From: a virus
Strand: one strand, 5' to 3'
IMG/VR virus record: IMGVR_UViG_3300032322_000737
Span: 1-23,474 of that record
DNA: 23,474 nucleotides
Below are positions 13,867 to 22,679 of this stretch, piece after piece; the stretch's first letter is position 1; each line of letters starts with the position of its first letter. The position numbers and the translations under genes are program-made. The notes beneath the pieces were generated by a model. That model searched no databases, was not told the origin of the DNA, and saw only the letters and a list, made by a program, of their open reading frames with translations.

Positions 13867-14701
13867 AAAATTTGTTAAATTGACTTAAAGGCATATTCTC
13901 TATTTCTTCTTGAGTGTATGAACTTAATGGCCTGTCGGCATTAACTGTTACACCTGGGGGAGCAATAGGGGGTTCCGCCTTTGTGATTTTTGGTTTTTCC
14001 TGTTGATTGCCGCCTTTTTTAATAAAGTCCTCAATGGCCTTTATCGCTTTAGGCAATGCCTCGGCAGGAAGCCCTCGCAGGGTCATCAAGTCGGCGCCGT
14101 ACTCTGCTAGGTGATAGGCAACATCTGCGCCGATAGGAGAAGATAAAATTTCCCTCTCAATATCTGGCGTAATCAGCCTGCTTTCTATCAATCCAACAAC
14201 TTTCTCATCATAATCAGGCTTTTCTGCTCTTACAATTTCAGCTCTTTGAGCAAGGGCTTCAGTTTGTTTTTGCAGATTAAGCTGTGTTGTCTTACTCTCG
14301 AATATCTCGCCAGCTTTCCAGGTGGCCAAATCTTCTGTGTATTCCAACACATCGTCATAATCTTGAATGTCGGGCTTTTTTGATAAATCCCTAGCCTTTG
14401 GCGCATCTGAAGCAGACGCTTTTTCTTGCTCATATTGCCTTAGCTTTTCAGCTAGAACAGCATTTTCACGAATAAGACGTTCTTTTTCAGCCTTGCGTTG
14501 GGCTGTACGGGGGTTAATCGTTTTCTGCTCAGTCGGTTCCTCATCGGGTTCCGAGTCTGGTGTTTCCACCTCAATAGTTTTTTCCGTAGAAGGCTCAACC
14601 TTTTCAGGCTCAACATTTTCTGGAACTACATTGGTTTCAACAATGAATCGATTTTCAACAGGTGAATCCGTTTGTACGGTAACATCCGTGTTATTTTGCA
14701 T
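13865..14701 (-). CDS. Capsid scaffolding protein candidate
   Basis: 278 aa from the ATG at 14701, which has AAGGA 7 nt upstream; an in-frame TTG nine codons earlier lacks such a site. The N-terminal 60 residues are acidic and Pro/Val/Glu-rich and probably disordered; residues about 65-100 and 140-165 are charged helices with coiled-coil character; the C-terminus is Pro-rich and ends in PLSQFNKF. The length (P22 scaffold 303 aa), charge, helical content and position directly before the coat gene all point to the internal scaffold that directs procapsid assembly. No sequence motif proves this, as scaffolds diverge quickly. The stop codon is part of the coat protein's ribosome binding site. Confidence 0.75.
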   Translation of the reverse strand: MQNNTDVTVQTDSPVENRFIVETNVVPENVEPEKVEPSTEKTIEVETPDSEPDEEPTEQKTINPRTAQRKAEKERLIRENAVLAEKLRQYEQEKASASDAPKARDLSKKPDIQDYDDVLEYTEDLATWKAGEIFESKTTQLNLQKQTEALAQRAEIVRAEKPDYDEKVVGLIESRLITPDIEREILSSPIGADVAYHLAEYGADLMTLRGLPAEALPKAIKAIEDFIKKGGNQQEKPKITKAEPPIAPPGVTVNADRPLSSYTQEEIENMPLSQFNKF

Positions 14702-14732
14702 AGTACATTCCTTTTTGGCTAATTGCAAGGGG

Positions 14733-15110
14733 TTAGTTTAAATACATTAAAAGTGTCAAAAACTCCTCATCGTCTCTTAACACTCTTAATTTCTGTTGAC
14801 GCAAAGTCTCAATGAGCTGCATCAATCTATTCTGTTCTGCAAGCAGCATTAAAAGCTCTGCCTGCATTGCCTCGTCGGCTAAATCACGTGTGCGTTTAAG
14901 TTCAAGAGCCTCAATTTTTATTGTGGCGGCTCTTAAATCTAATTCAGCCTCTTTAAATTTATTTTCAATTTCTCGAAGATTTTGTAATTCGTAAAAGTAA
15001 GGCTGATATTCTCGTCTTGCGCCACCATTAGGTGTAAAATCAAGATTAATTATTGCGCCCCAAGAATTACCCCACGACTTGCTCCATGAGTTACCCCAAG
15101 CCGAAGCCAT
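14733..15110 (-). CDS. Small helical protein with N-terminal WGNSW repeat
   Basis: 125 aa when started at the ATG at 15110, which overlaps the upstream TAA in a TAATG junction; a start five codons earlier is possible but would overlap the 171-aa gene. The first 20 residues contain repeated Trp-Gly-Asn-Ser-Trp units (AWGNSW, KSWGNSWG). After a short linker the protein becomes strongly helical and charged (ELQNLREIENKFKEAELDLR and onward), with heptad-like Leu spacing suggesting a coiled coil to the C-terminus. I recall similar Trp/Gly/Ser N-termini on small phage structural proteins but know no function. It lies just ahead of the scaffold candidate, so a head-assembly role is possible. Confidence 0.65.
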   Translation of the reverse strand: MASAWGNSWSKSWGNSWGAIINLDFTPNGGARREYQPYFYELQNLREIENKFKEAELDLRAATIKIEALELKRTRDLADEAMQAELLMLLAEQNRLMQLIETLRQQKLRVLRDDEEFLTLLMYLN

Positions 15111-15625
15111 TACACAGGTCCCCACGGGTCGGCATCTGTGCCATGCCCATTTATTTCATAATTATTGACTTTGCGGATGTCAGCTTGAATTGGCGTTATT
15201 TCCGCCGCCGCAAGGACTGCCGCCGCGTTCTGTGCAGCAGTCGGAATGCTCCCAGATGTTGTAACAATCGTTGAAGCCGCCGACTGAATTAAGAGGGTTT
15301 GGACTCCAGCGGTGTAGGCGATGGGGTCTCCTCCTGGCCCTCCGATGAAGTTTCCTCCTGAGATACGGGCGACGTAGTTCCCTGCTGGGAACCGAAGTTG
15401 CCAAGCCCCCAATAGTTCGACGGTGAGACCGACTTGGACGCCTGGTCCAAGGACATTGAGTCCTGAGCCTTTTCCGATTCTTTCATAGATAATTCCTTCT
15501 TCGCTCGCTTGTGCTTTTTTTATTGCGTCGTAAATGTCAAGACAATCCACATCTGACGTTCCAACGTCTACATCAATTATAGACGCACCAAAATCAAATG
15601 TAAAAGGTGCAGTATAATAAGGCAT
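15110..15625 (-). CDS. Phage structural protein, 171-aa family
   Basis: 171 aa, beta-rich in the middle (VQVGLTVELLGAWQLRFPAG, then NYVARISGGN and a GGPGGDPIAY turn) and ending in an Ala-rich helix followed by a short Asp/Trp/Pro tail. The AQASEEGIIYE motif and the AWQLRF core recur in phage proteins that I recall lying beside the 480-aa family upstream, so the two probably act together in the particle. The start codon overlaps the upstream stop by one base (TAATG), and its own stop does the same with the next gene. Function is unknown; an accessory tail or capsid protein is the best guess. Confidence 0.7.
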   Translation of the reverse strand: MPYYTAPFTFDFGASIIDVDVGTSDVDCLDIYDAIKKAQASEEGIIYERIGKGSGLNVLGPGVQVGLTVELLGAWQLRFPAGNYVARISGGNFIGGPGGDPIAYTAGVQTLLIQSAASTIVTTSGSIPTAAQNAAAVLAAAEITPIQADIRKVNNYEINGHGTDADPWGPV

Positions 15626-17067
15626 TAAACGTCACTGTTTCGGCTTGCATTAACACTTGCCCCAGCGTTGGTCACAGATAACGTGGTAGAGAAAGGAACA
15701 ATTGGCGATGCGCCACTTCCATTCCTTACATCCACGCGGGCATTAAAGTTAGAGGAATAAATAAACGTCACACTTTCCGACGATGTCGTTGCAGCCCTGT
15801 CAATATAAGGCACAAACACATCATCCGCCGTCACAATGTTACTGGCTAAAGAAGGCGAAAGACCCGTAAAGGTTTTGGTTCCTGCATTAAAAGAAGTGTA
15901 TGTATAGCGCAAACTTTTAATCCGAATTACGCCGCTGGATGGGGTATCCGTTTTAATGCTTTCCACCACTTGTAATGATGTTGCCCCTGCACTGGCCGCA
16001 ACGGGGGTGTATTCATCTTTCAGAATTGCTCCCGCCCCATCATCCCGCGCTACCAAAACGCGGTCGCCAGAGACCAGATTTCCTACAGTGATGCCAATTA
16101 AGGTGGGCGGAACCTGCGTCGTTCCATCGTGGGCAATTAACTGATATTTTGTGGCTTCTGCTGCTAATACGCCAGTTAACCACCATCCTTGAGCCACAAA
16201 GAACGTGCCCCCCGCAAAAGAGCCGAAAGGTGCAGCTACGTTTTCCGTGTAGGCAGAATTTAAAAGCCTATACCGCCACCCTGGGATACTGTTAAGCGTG
16301 GCCGAACTACTTTCTCTGGTTAGGTATTGTAGATACTGATATGCCTCTTGCAAGGTACAGGAACTGCTTAAGGCAATTGTGCCCTTATACAGCTTTGATC
16401 CGTTCCCATTGCCCAAATCTTGGTTGGTATCACCAAACGTGACCGTGACCTTGCTAGATAAGGCCGCCGCGCTCGCCTCCGACAATACAATGTTAGGGTC
16501 AAGAGCTGTTGACAAGGCCGCATTGGATTCACCACCTGCCGACAGGTTTACGTCAAAGTGAGAATAAGTTTGCCCCCATTTCCGTGAAAATGCAGTTACA
16601 TTTCCGCTATCAATCAATGAGCCTGCTGTTTTGACTTTTACCAAAATCTGAACATGCCCATCCGCCCAAAACTTTGTCAACTTTGAGCCGCTTTGCACAA
16701 CATACACAGGCGATGCTGCAACAATCCCACCGATGGTTTTTAAACCAGAATACTGAATGTTTGCACTATCTTGCTTAATGGAACCAAAATTTATAAATTG
16801 CGCCGCCGTATCGTCCAAATTAAATATAATGGAACCACTGGTCAAAAGGTTAAGACGTGACGCAACAGCCGCATCCCGAGGACCATCCAAACGTGATGGG
16901 TTAGGGGCCAAAATATCCACAAGGTCATTGCCAGTAGCAGATGGATCATCCGCTAAATCCTGAAGCCACGCGTGTAAAGCCAACACCGAATAAACGGTTG
17001 TGCTGGCCCCAGATTGTCGACGAATATCACCTGTGGCACTAATTTGAAAGTCGTCTTGAATAGCCAT
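15625..17067 (-). CDS. Phage structural protein, uncharacterised 480-aa family
   Basis: 480 aa, soluble, no signal peptide or membrane segment. The opening (MAIQDDF, an IRRQSG strand, then TTVYSVLALHAWLQDLADD) matches a protein family I recall from many tailed-phage genomes, normally annotated hypothetical or structural. The rest is beta-rich, with Gly-Asp turns and a central SRKWGQTYSHFDV segment. The start is the ATG at 17067 with AAGGA 8 nt upstream, 12 bp after the preceding large gene. It shares a TAATG junction with the next gene, so the pair is probably translated in a fixed ratio. The biochemical role is unknown; its position among virion genes makes a virion component most likely. 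Confidence 0.7.
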   Translation of the reverse strand: MAIQDDFQISATGDIRRQSGASTTVYSVLALHAWLQDLADDPSATGNDLVDILAPNPSRLDGPRDAAVASRLNLLTSGSIIFNLDDTAAQFINFGSIKQDSANIQYSGLKTIGGIVAASPVYVVQSGSKLTKFWADGHVQILVKVKTAGSLIDSGNVTAFSRKWGQTYSHFDVNLSAGGESNAALSTALDPNIVLSEASAAALSSKVTVTFGDTNQDLGNGNGSKLYKGTIALSSSCTLQEAYQYLQYLTRESSSATLNSIPGWRYRLLNSAYTENVAAPFGSFAGGTFFVAQGWWLTGVLAAEATKYQLIAHDGTTQVPPTLIGITVGNLVSGDRVLVARDDGAGAILKDEYTPVAASAGATSLQVVESIKTDTPSSGVIRIKSLRYTYTSFNAGTKTFTGLSPSLASNIVTADDVFVPYIDRAATTSSESVTFIYSSNFNARVDVRNGSGASPIVPFSTTLSVTNAGASVNASRNSDV

Positions 17068-17079
17068 AACTATAGTCCT

Positions 17080-20000
17080 TTATTGATCAGATTCTTGAAG
17101 GGCGACAACGCTTGTCGTTGCCGTTGGTGAAATGGATACTTGCGTAAACCACGGCTTGTACGCAGGATTGCCACTGGCATTTCTTGCCTCTACCGCAACA
17201 GATCCTGTGTATTGGAAATCAAAGGCTAGTGTTGTACCCGCGCCGCAAGATGCCTGTTGCAGCAAGGCTCCCGTGTCTACCCGCGTCACCTTCACCCGCG
17301 ATTGCGGAACAAGATTGGTGATGTTGACCAAAGACCCAGGAAGAGGGTGCTGAATTTGTTGATTTGTTGCATCTGTCTGAATTGACATCGAAAACGCCGT
17401 TAGCAGCGTTGTGGTTGCCGCTACGGTCGGATAAGTGCGCACCTGAAGCAGATACCCATTCGCCGCCGTCACCGCCACATTGACAGGCGAGAAAGTGACA
17501 AATTCATTTACTGTTAAACTTGTTACAAAGTTATTTGAACAAGTGACAACGTCACCAACTACAAGTGTAACAGTGGTATTTGCTGGAAGTCTAAATGAAC
17601 TAGATTGAACAAAGTCACCTATTTGAGGTTGTCTTGTCAATGCAGTTCGGTCTGCGGTTGTGAGTGTGACTGTGTTTGTTCCTGCTACTCCACCAGCCGA
17701 ACGACGAACTGTATTAGCTAAGAAAGCCCAGGAACCCCCAAAGCCTGAGCCTGTATCTATTTTATATTCAAAAATTAAATTCTGACAGTCGGTTCCTGTA
17801 ACAGCGCAACCGCCAGCTAAAAAGTTATGTCCGTAAATTTTAACAGGCGTTGTCCAATTTACAACGTCTGTCAGACGCGACACAACAACTGAGCCAGTGC
17901 CATTGAAGCCCGAACCTAGTCCGAGAGTGTACGAGCACTGTGTACCAGTTGTTGACGACGGCTCGTTTGCCATGATTGTGATTCGACCAGTTGTTGAAGA
18001 AGTATAAGCATCGTCCCAGTGCGCCCCTAGGATAGAGCTGGAGGGTGTTCGTTGATTTATCCACCTTCCACCTCGCGAAATCAAATTTCCCACTGCAAGC
18101 GTTTGTGGCGTTGTTCCGTCACCCCAAACATCATATAAATTCAAAATCGGTGCTGAATTAACTGTGTTTATTACGCCAAGTCGCAAATTATCAACATAGC
18201 ATCTACGCACTTCGGCCAGCGTACCAGCGGTTCCCTGAGTGTAAATATAACCGCAAGGGTTTACTGTTCCAGCGTTTAGCGGCGCTGCAAGTGTTCCGAT
18301 ATTTGTTACTAAAAGATTAGTTGTAAAACCTATAGATGTCGTTACATATTGTGTAAATGGGTGATTATTTGCAATACCGTCAATATGTGTAATGCCATCT
18401 ATGACAATGTTTGTTCCTGTCACGTTAAAAGCTTGCGAGGCAATTGCAGGCGTTGTTCCAATCATGTTGTCGCAATACTTTGAGTTTCTGATTGAAAAGT
18501 TTTGTACGTTAAATTGACCGTTGCCGCCGATGAAAGTGCAATCAACGTATTCACCCCCAGCGCTAACCACGTTAACGACGGGCTGGGCTAATGCTATTCT
18601 AGCCGCCTTGCCTTGATTATGCCCAATCGATTCAAAACTGCATCGGTACGCGTTGATATTTGCCGATGTGATGACCTGATGTACAACTTGTCCTGCGCCA
18701 CGAGAAACAATGCGGCTGTCGTATATGTAGCCGTTCGCGGAATTTTGTAAAGAGTATGCTCCACTTGGAAGTCTGTAATACAAAGTAGGCGCAATACAAC
18801 AGTTTCGTAGTTCCGAGTTAAAATTCACTACTGTCTGCGATACACTAATTGCAGAATTCTGCATTTTGTAAGAGGTTGGAGTTACATTGGTTGTAACCCA
18901 ATTGCATGATATTTTATCAAAATCCACAACCGCAGTATCAATTCTGAAAGCATATCTTGAAGAGCTTTGAAACGCCAAAAATTGAGCTGTGTAGTCGCCA
19001 GCCGTTGACGTTCCAAGAATGATGTTTGGTATTCGTATCGCACAACCAGTCGGCGGCTTAAATCCAGCATTGTTAGAACCACGTTTTGCAAAAGTAATTG
19101 TCCCAGCAAAAGGGTCTGAATAGAAAAACTTTCCCCGAACATCGGTTGCAATAAAGGCGTGTGTTGCTTGATTTACTGTTGAAAATCCAAGATAAATTCC
19201 TTGCGCTGTGTTGCCTGTATATGTTGGAAGTCCAGTCGTATAAGTAGGTGTTGCAGAATCAGCAATCGCCACAAAGCTTGTAAGATTTCCAGTTGAGTGA
19301 GTTAAGGTAACATCGACCTGATACCAGCCGTTACCTAGTGAAGTAATTGAAGACGAAACGCCTGTAGGACTTCCCACGCTTGGATTTGCGATAATAGTAC
19401 CTGCCGCAAGATCAACTAAAGCACCGTAACGGTCAGTGCCGCCGTTAGTAGAAATTTGAACCACACACCATTGTCGAGTTTCTTGTTTTACGATTGCCGA
19501 ATGAGTGTACGAACCAGTGTCCATTTGTGCAGCGAGTAAGTTTACTCCAGTGACAAGATGATTTCCCGAAACCGCTGTTTCCCTTAGTCGGTCTGCCGCT
19601 GGGTTATTTGCTGGACCTGCAATAAAATTTCTTGTAAAAGTTGCGTTTGTTAAAGCCCAAGAATCGCTGTTTGGATAGTTTCCATTCCACGCATCACCAG
19701 CATTAGCCCACCATTCATACACGCCTGACCCTGCCGAAGTTTCAATTTGCACCGCAGGAAATTCGTCCCTAACTGGCATTTGAATTGTTTGATTGTCGGC
19801 TCCATTTGTTGAACCTAAAGCATACCAGTCGCCTGTGACTGGTACCGATGCCAATCGAGGCATAAGCAAAGTCGACCCAGAATTTCCCACTACATGTATC
19901 CAACTTCGCTTTCCTGCGCTCGATGCTGTGACCGTTGCGCCATTTGCTAAAGTGATTGTTTCGCCTGTGGTAAAGTTTCCAGTCTTAGACCTTAATTTAA

Positions 20001-20376
20001 TGAACCCCGTTGCAGGCATAGCACCGCCCGCCGCCGAAGGATTGAACGATCCGCTTGCCCATACGCGAGTGAGTTCGCCAGTTGCGCCACTTGTGCCGCC
20101 TGTTACGCCGTTAGAACCTAGTGCCGCTTGAGTCGGTACGTTACCAGTTGAAGCCGAAAATGGAACTTCCCAAATTTGAGTCCCGTCTATCGCAACCACG
20201 CCGCCCAAAGTTGACGACACTGTTATATTACCGAAGACCGCCGCTTGCTGATTATGTCGAGTGTCGGCGTTAATTGTAAGAGAGCCACCGTTAACAGAAA
20301 TTGTTTCACCATCCAGCAACCCCGAAATCGCGGCGCTGTCATAATTGACGGTTGTAGTGACGGTTTGGTTTGCCAT
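17080..20376 (-). CDS. Large modular virion protein, possible second receptor-binding protein
   Basis: 1098 aa, low in charge and rich in Thr, Ser, Gly, Asn and Val, as expected for a fibrous or decorating virion protein. The N-terminal part (1-165; GSLTINADTR, AMPATGFIKLRSKTG) matches a beta-rich domain I recall from many large uncharacterised phage structural proteins. Residues about 235-405 carry the pattern of a carbohydrate-binding-like beta sandwich common in tail fibres, including NGWYQVDVTLT at about 349. Residues about 450-690 alternate short hydrophobic strands with Asn/Gly turns (YDSRIVSRGAG, YVDCTFIGGNG), suggesting a right-handed beta helix. The ATG at 20376 has only a weak AAG-type binding site and follows the portal stop by 18 bp. 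Role in surface binding is inferred; a capsid or tail decoration role is the alternative. Confidence 0.7.
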   Translation of the reverse strand: MANQTVTTTVNYDSAAISGLLDGETISVNGGSLTINADTRHNQQAAVFGNITVSSTLGGVVAIDGTQIWEVPFSASTGNVPTQAALGSNGVTGGTSGATGELTRVWASGSFNPSAAGGAMPATGFIKLRSKTGNFTTGETITLANGATVTASSAGKRSWIHVVGNSGSTLLMPRLASVPVTGDWYALGSTNGADNQTIQMPVRDEFPAVQIETSAGSGVYEWWANAGDAWNGNYPNSDSWALTNATFTRNFIAGPANNPAADRLRETAVSGNHLVTGVNLLAAQMDTGSYTHSAIVKQETRQWCVVQISTNGGTDRYGALVDLAAGTIIANPSVGSPTGVSSSITSLGNGWYQVDVTLTHSTGNLTSFVAIADSATPTYTTGLPTYTGNTAQGIYLGFSTVNQATHAFIATDVRGKFFYSDPFAGTITFAKRGSNNAGFKPPTGCAIRIPNIILGTSTAGDYTAQFLAFQSSSRYAFRIDTAVVDFDKISCNWVTTNVTPTSYKMQNSAISVSQTVVNFNSELRNCCIAPTLYYRLPSGAYSLQNSANGYIYDSRIVSRGAGQVVHQVITSANINAYRCSFESIGHNQGKAARIALAQPVVNVVSAGGEYVDCTFIGGNGQFNVQNFSIRNSKYCDNMIGTTPAIASQAFNVTGTNIVIDGITHIDGIANNHPFTQYVTTSIGFTTNLLVTNIGTLAAPLNAGTVNPCGYIYTQGTAGTLAEVRRCYVDNLRLGVINTVNSAPILNLYDVWGDGTTPQTLAVGNLISRGGRWINQRTPSSSILGAHWDDAYTSSTTGRITIMANEPSSTTGTQCSYTLGLGSGFNGTGSVVVSRLTDVVNWTTPVKIYGHNFLAGGCAVTGTDCQNLIFEYKIDTGSGFGGSWAFLANTVRRSAGGVAGTNTVTLTTADRTALTRQPQIGDFVQSSSFRLPANTTVTLVVGDVVTCSNNFVTSLTVNEFVTFSPVNVAVTAANGYLLQVRTYPTVAATTTLLTAFSMSIQTDATNQQIQHPLPGSLVNITNLVPQSRVKVTRVDTGALLQQASCGAGTTLAFDFQYTGSVAVEARNASGNPAYKPWFTQVSISPTATTSVVALQESDQ

Positions 20377-20394
20377 AAAAAATACTTAATCCAT

Positions 20395-22677
20395 CTAAAC
20401 CGTTTTTGATATTGCTTGTTCAATGAACATTGTTTTTGGGTTGCGCTTAATCTCAATCGTTTTTGGTGCCATGATTCCAGCAGAAAGATTTTCCATCCCG
20501 TTTTTCATGGCGTCTAGCATTTCTAAAAGCATAGCATTATGTTGCCGCTGCTCTTCTAACCCTTGAACCTGCAATTCCATACTTATATCATCGGATTCTT
20601 TTGGCTCCATGTCTTTCAACATCGCGCCATCTCTTTCTTGTGAATTAGATGCTCTATTAATTTCTTGACTTTGAACCCCAGCTAATATTTTTACCTTTTC
20701 AAGTTCAAGGCGCTGCGCCTCAAGTGACAATTCAGCCCCTAACTTTTCACGTTCAAATTGCAGTTCAGCTACCTTAATCTCCGCATCGGCCTGGTTCTTT
20801 TCTGCCTGTGTTTGAGCGGATTGCGCCTTGATTTGTAGCTCACCCACTTTTAATTGCGCCTCGGCTTGTTTATCATCCGCAACCTGTTGAGCTTCCTGCA
20901 AAGCCTGACCTAATTGCTGGATAATCTGTTGCGCCTGCTGCAATTGAGCCTGCACAGCTGGCGGTACACCCTGCATTTGTTCGGCTTGACGTTCGGGGTC
21001 GCGCAATTCGGGCGGTAAGCCCCTCTCAATCGCATCCGCCGTCTTGTCGGCATTTGGCCAATCCATACTGCGTATCATCATCGGCAAAGCGGGCGTAAAC
21101 GCTTGTGGGAACGCTTGCGCTATCTGAATCATAGACTCCCGTTGTTCCTCACGTTTGGTTGTGTAGTTTGCTCCAACGGTAATTGAAACGCCCATGTCAC
21201 CTTTGGTCATATCATACTCAACAGTTTTGCCAGTTTTTGGGTCGGTGTACCGCTGATTGATTTTTACTGACCGCGTTTTATTGTCTTCACTCTGCGCCTT
21301 AACTTCGCGGCTTCCATCCAAAATATATTTTCTTAAGTCCTCATAAATTTCGCCAGCATAAATCACTGCTCGGTTAAACATATCGGAATAATTCGATGTA
21401 GAAACGTCGCCCTCACGTTGGCGTGCCATAATGGCCTTGCCCGACTTTTCGTTGCTTTGCTGACCAAGTGACGCGGGGTAAATGCCGCTAGTACCGTAAA
21501 AATTCTGCTCGGCCATCTGAATCAAAGCCACAGCAGACGACAAATCCGCACTGTTTTGCGCTCGTTTAGGCTCGTTAATCGGGTTGCCACTTTCGTCAAT
21601 AGCGTTGTGCGGCAAATATGAGTAGTTCTTTTGGTTTACCGTGTCATAGTACTGTTCAAGCCCCTTAAAGGCGCGAATGTCGCCAGTAAACGGGGCAATC
21701 GGGGCGGACTCAGCAAGCTCAATAGCAGTATTGGTGGCGTAATTATAAAGGATTTGCGTCGAAATCATGTCCTCATAAAGGCCAGTGTAGTATGTCTTGC
21801 CGTTTACAATAGTCTTGTTGCCCTCAACAAAACAAAACGGGATGTGCTTACCATACCATTTGCGCTCTTCTATTTTTTCTCTTGCAGTGCATTTGTAGTA
21901 CATCACGCGGGGCTTTTTAATTACCCTCTCGTTGTAGTTTTCAATGTCTTTTGGCTTTTCTGTTACTTTTTTGCCAGTTTCTTTATTAAACCACACTGTT
22001 TGCTTGTCGTATTCTTTGCGCCAATAATGCCCAACCCGCACAAGGTCTTCACCCATTTCAGCCCAAGCTGGATAATCATCGCCGATAGATTTCAATTCGC
22101 TTTCAGTATAGTCGCGTTCGTATCTTTCGTTAAACTCTGAACGGGGAATGTCCTCAATCTCAATTAAGAAACGCCTATCGCTGCGGTCTTGCTCACGACA
22201 CGCGGGGTCATCGTAAACCTGAAACGTGTTGGGTATCTGGCGGATGTAGATATTCTGGTCGTTGCTTTCGTCGCTATCATAATCGGTGCAAAAAGCAAAG
22301 TAAGCCCACCCAATGTTCACCTGGCTGGCAATGGCGAGCTTGTATGCAGTTTGAGCGCAACCCTGTGACTGCACCTCACGAATCATATCTTCCAACAGTT
22401 CGGCCTTCTCAACATCGTCATCGGTCGTCGGAATGTATTTTATCTGTGGCAAATTCTGCCATTGGTCGTTAATGACCTGTCGTCCAAACTTAGGCAGCTG
22501 GTTAAAGCTGTGACAAGGGCGATTCCCCCTCGCCTTTATTTGGTCAGAGCTAAATTGGTCTGCACCAGGTCGAATAAAGTCCAAAACAAATAAGGCGCGG
22601 GTTCTATTGTCGGACTCCGCTTTAGACGATAACTTAAAGTCATCAAGCATAGACTTAACAATTTTATCTAACGCCAC
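20395..22677 (-). CDS. P22-type portal protein
   Basis: Portal protein of 760 aa, forming the dodecameric channel at the capsid vertex through which DNA enters and leaves; it docks the terminase and later the tail factors. The N-terminal half (FIRPGADQF near residues 35-42, the SFNQLP motif, QVNIGWAYF, PNTFQVYDDPACREQD) fits the P22 portal family, whose P22 member is 725 aa. A Gln/Ala/Glu-rich helical segment at about 573-668 would match the long C-terminal barrel or coiled coil of P22-like portals. The start is GTG at 22677-22675, chosen because AGAAGG lies 8 nt upstream and the terL stop is just ahead. The gene starts 2 bp after terL, which supports coupling. Confidence 0.93.
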   Translation of the reverse strand: MALDKIVKSMLDDFKLSSKAESDNRTRALFVLDFIRPGADQFSSDQIKARGNRPCHSFNQLPKFGRQVINDQWQNLPQIKYIPTTDDDVEKAELLEDMIREVQSQGCAQTAYKLAIASQVNIGWAYFAFCTDYDSDESNDQNIYIRQIPNTFQVYDDPACREQDRSDRRFLIEIEDIPRSEFNERYERDYTESELKSIGDDYPAWAEMGEDLVRVGHYWRKEYDKQTVWFNKETGKKVTEKPKDIENYNERVIKKPRVMYYKCTAREKIEERKWYGKHIPFCFVEGNKTIVNGKTYYTGLYEDMISTQILYNYATNTAIELAESAPIAPFTGDIRAFKGLEQYYDTVNQKNYSYLPHNAIDESGNPINEPKRAQNSADLSSAVALIQMAEQNFYGTSGIYPASLGQQSNEKSGKAIMARQREGDVSTSNYSDMFNRAVIYAGEIYEDLRKYILDGSREVKAQSEDNKTRSVKINQRYTDPKTGKTVEYDMTKGDMGVSITVGANYTTKREEQRESMIQIAQAFPQAFTPALPMMIRSMDWPNADKTADAIERGLPPELRDPERQAEQMQGVPPAVQAQLQQAQQIIQQLGQALQEAQQVADDKQAEAQLKVGELQIKAQSAQTQAEKNQADAEIKVAELQFEREKLGAELSLEAQRLELEKVKILAGVQSQEINRASNSQERDGAMLKDMEPKESDDISMELQVQGLEEQRQHNAMLLEMLDAMKNGMENLSAGIMAPKTIEIKRNPKTMFIEQAISKTV

Positions 22678-22679
22678 CC

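Noticed and set aside
14699-14727. TTGCAA and TACTAT with 17-bp spacing, promoter-like, before the scaffold gene
   Set aside because: Only 4 of 6 bases match in each box, and the second box overlaps the start codon, so it cannot drive this gene with its binding site.
14702-14728. TTG start nine codons upstream for the scaffold candidate
   Set aside because: The ATG at 14701 has AAGGA at ideal distance, and the longer start would place that site inside the coding region.
15111-15125. Longer N-terminus (five extra residues) for the 125-aa protein
   Set aside because: The ATG at 15110 forms a TAATG junction like several others here; the upstream start would add overlap without a clear binding site.
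21631-22140. Plus-strand hydrophobic ORF of 169 aa
   Set aside because: It is antisense to the portal gene; the apparent membrane segments come from the complement of charged Glu/Lys codons.
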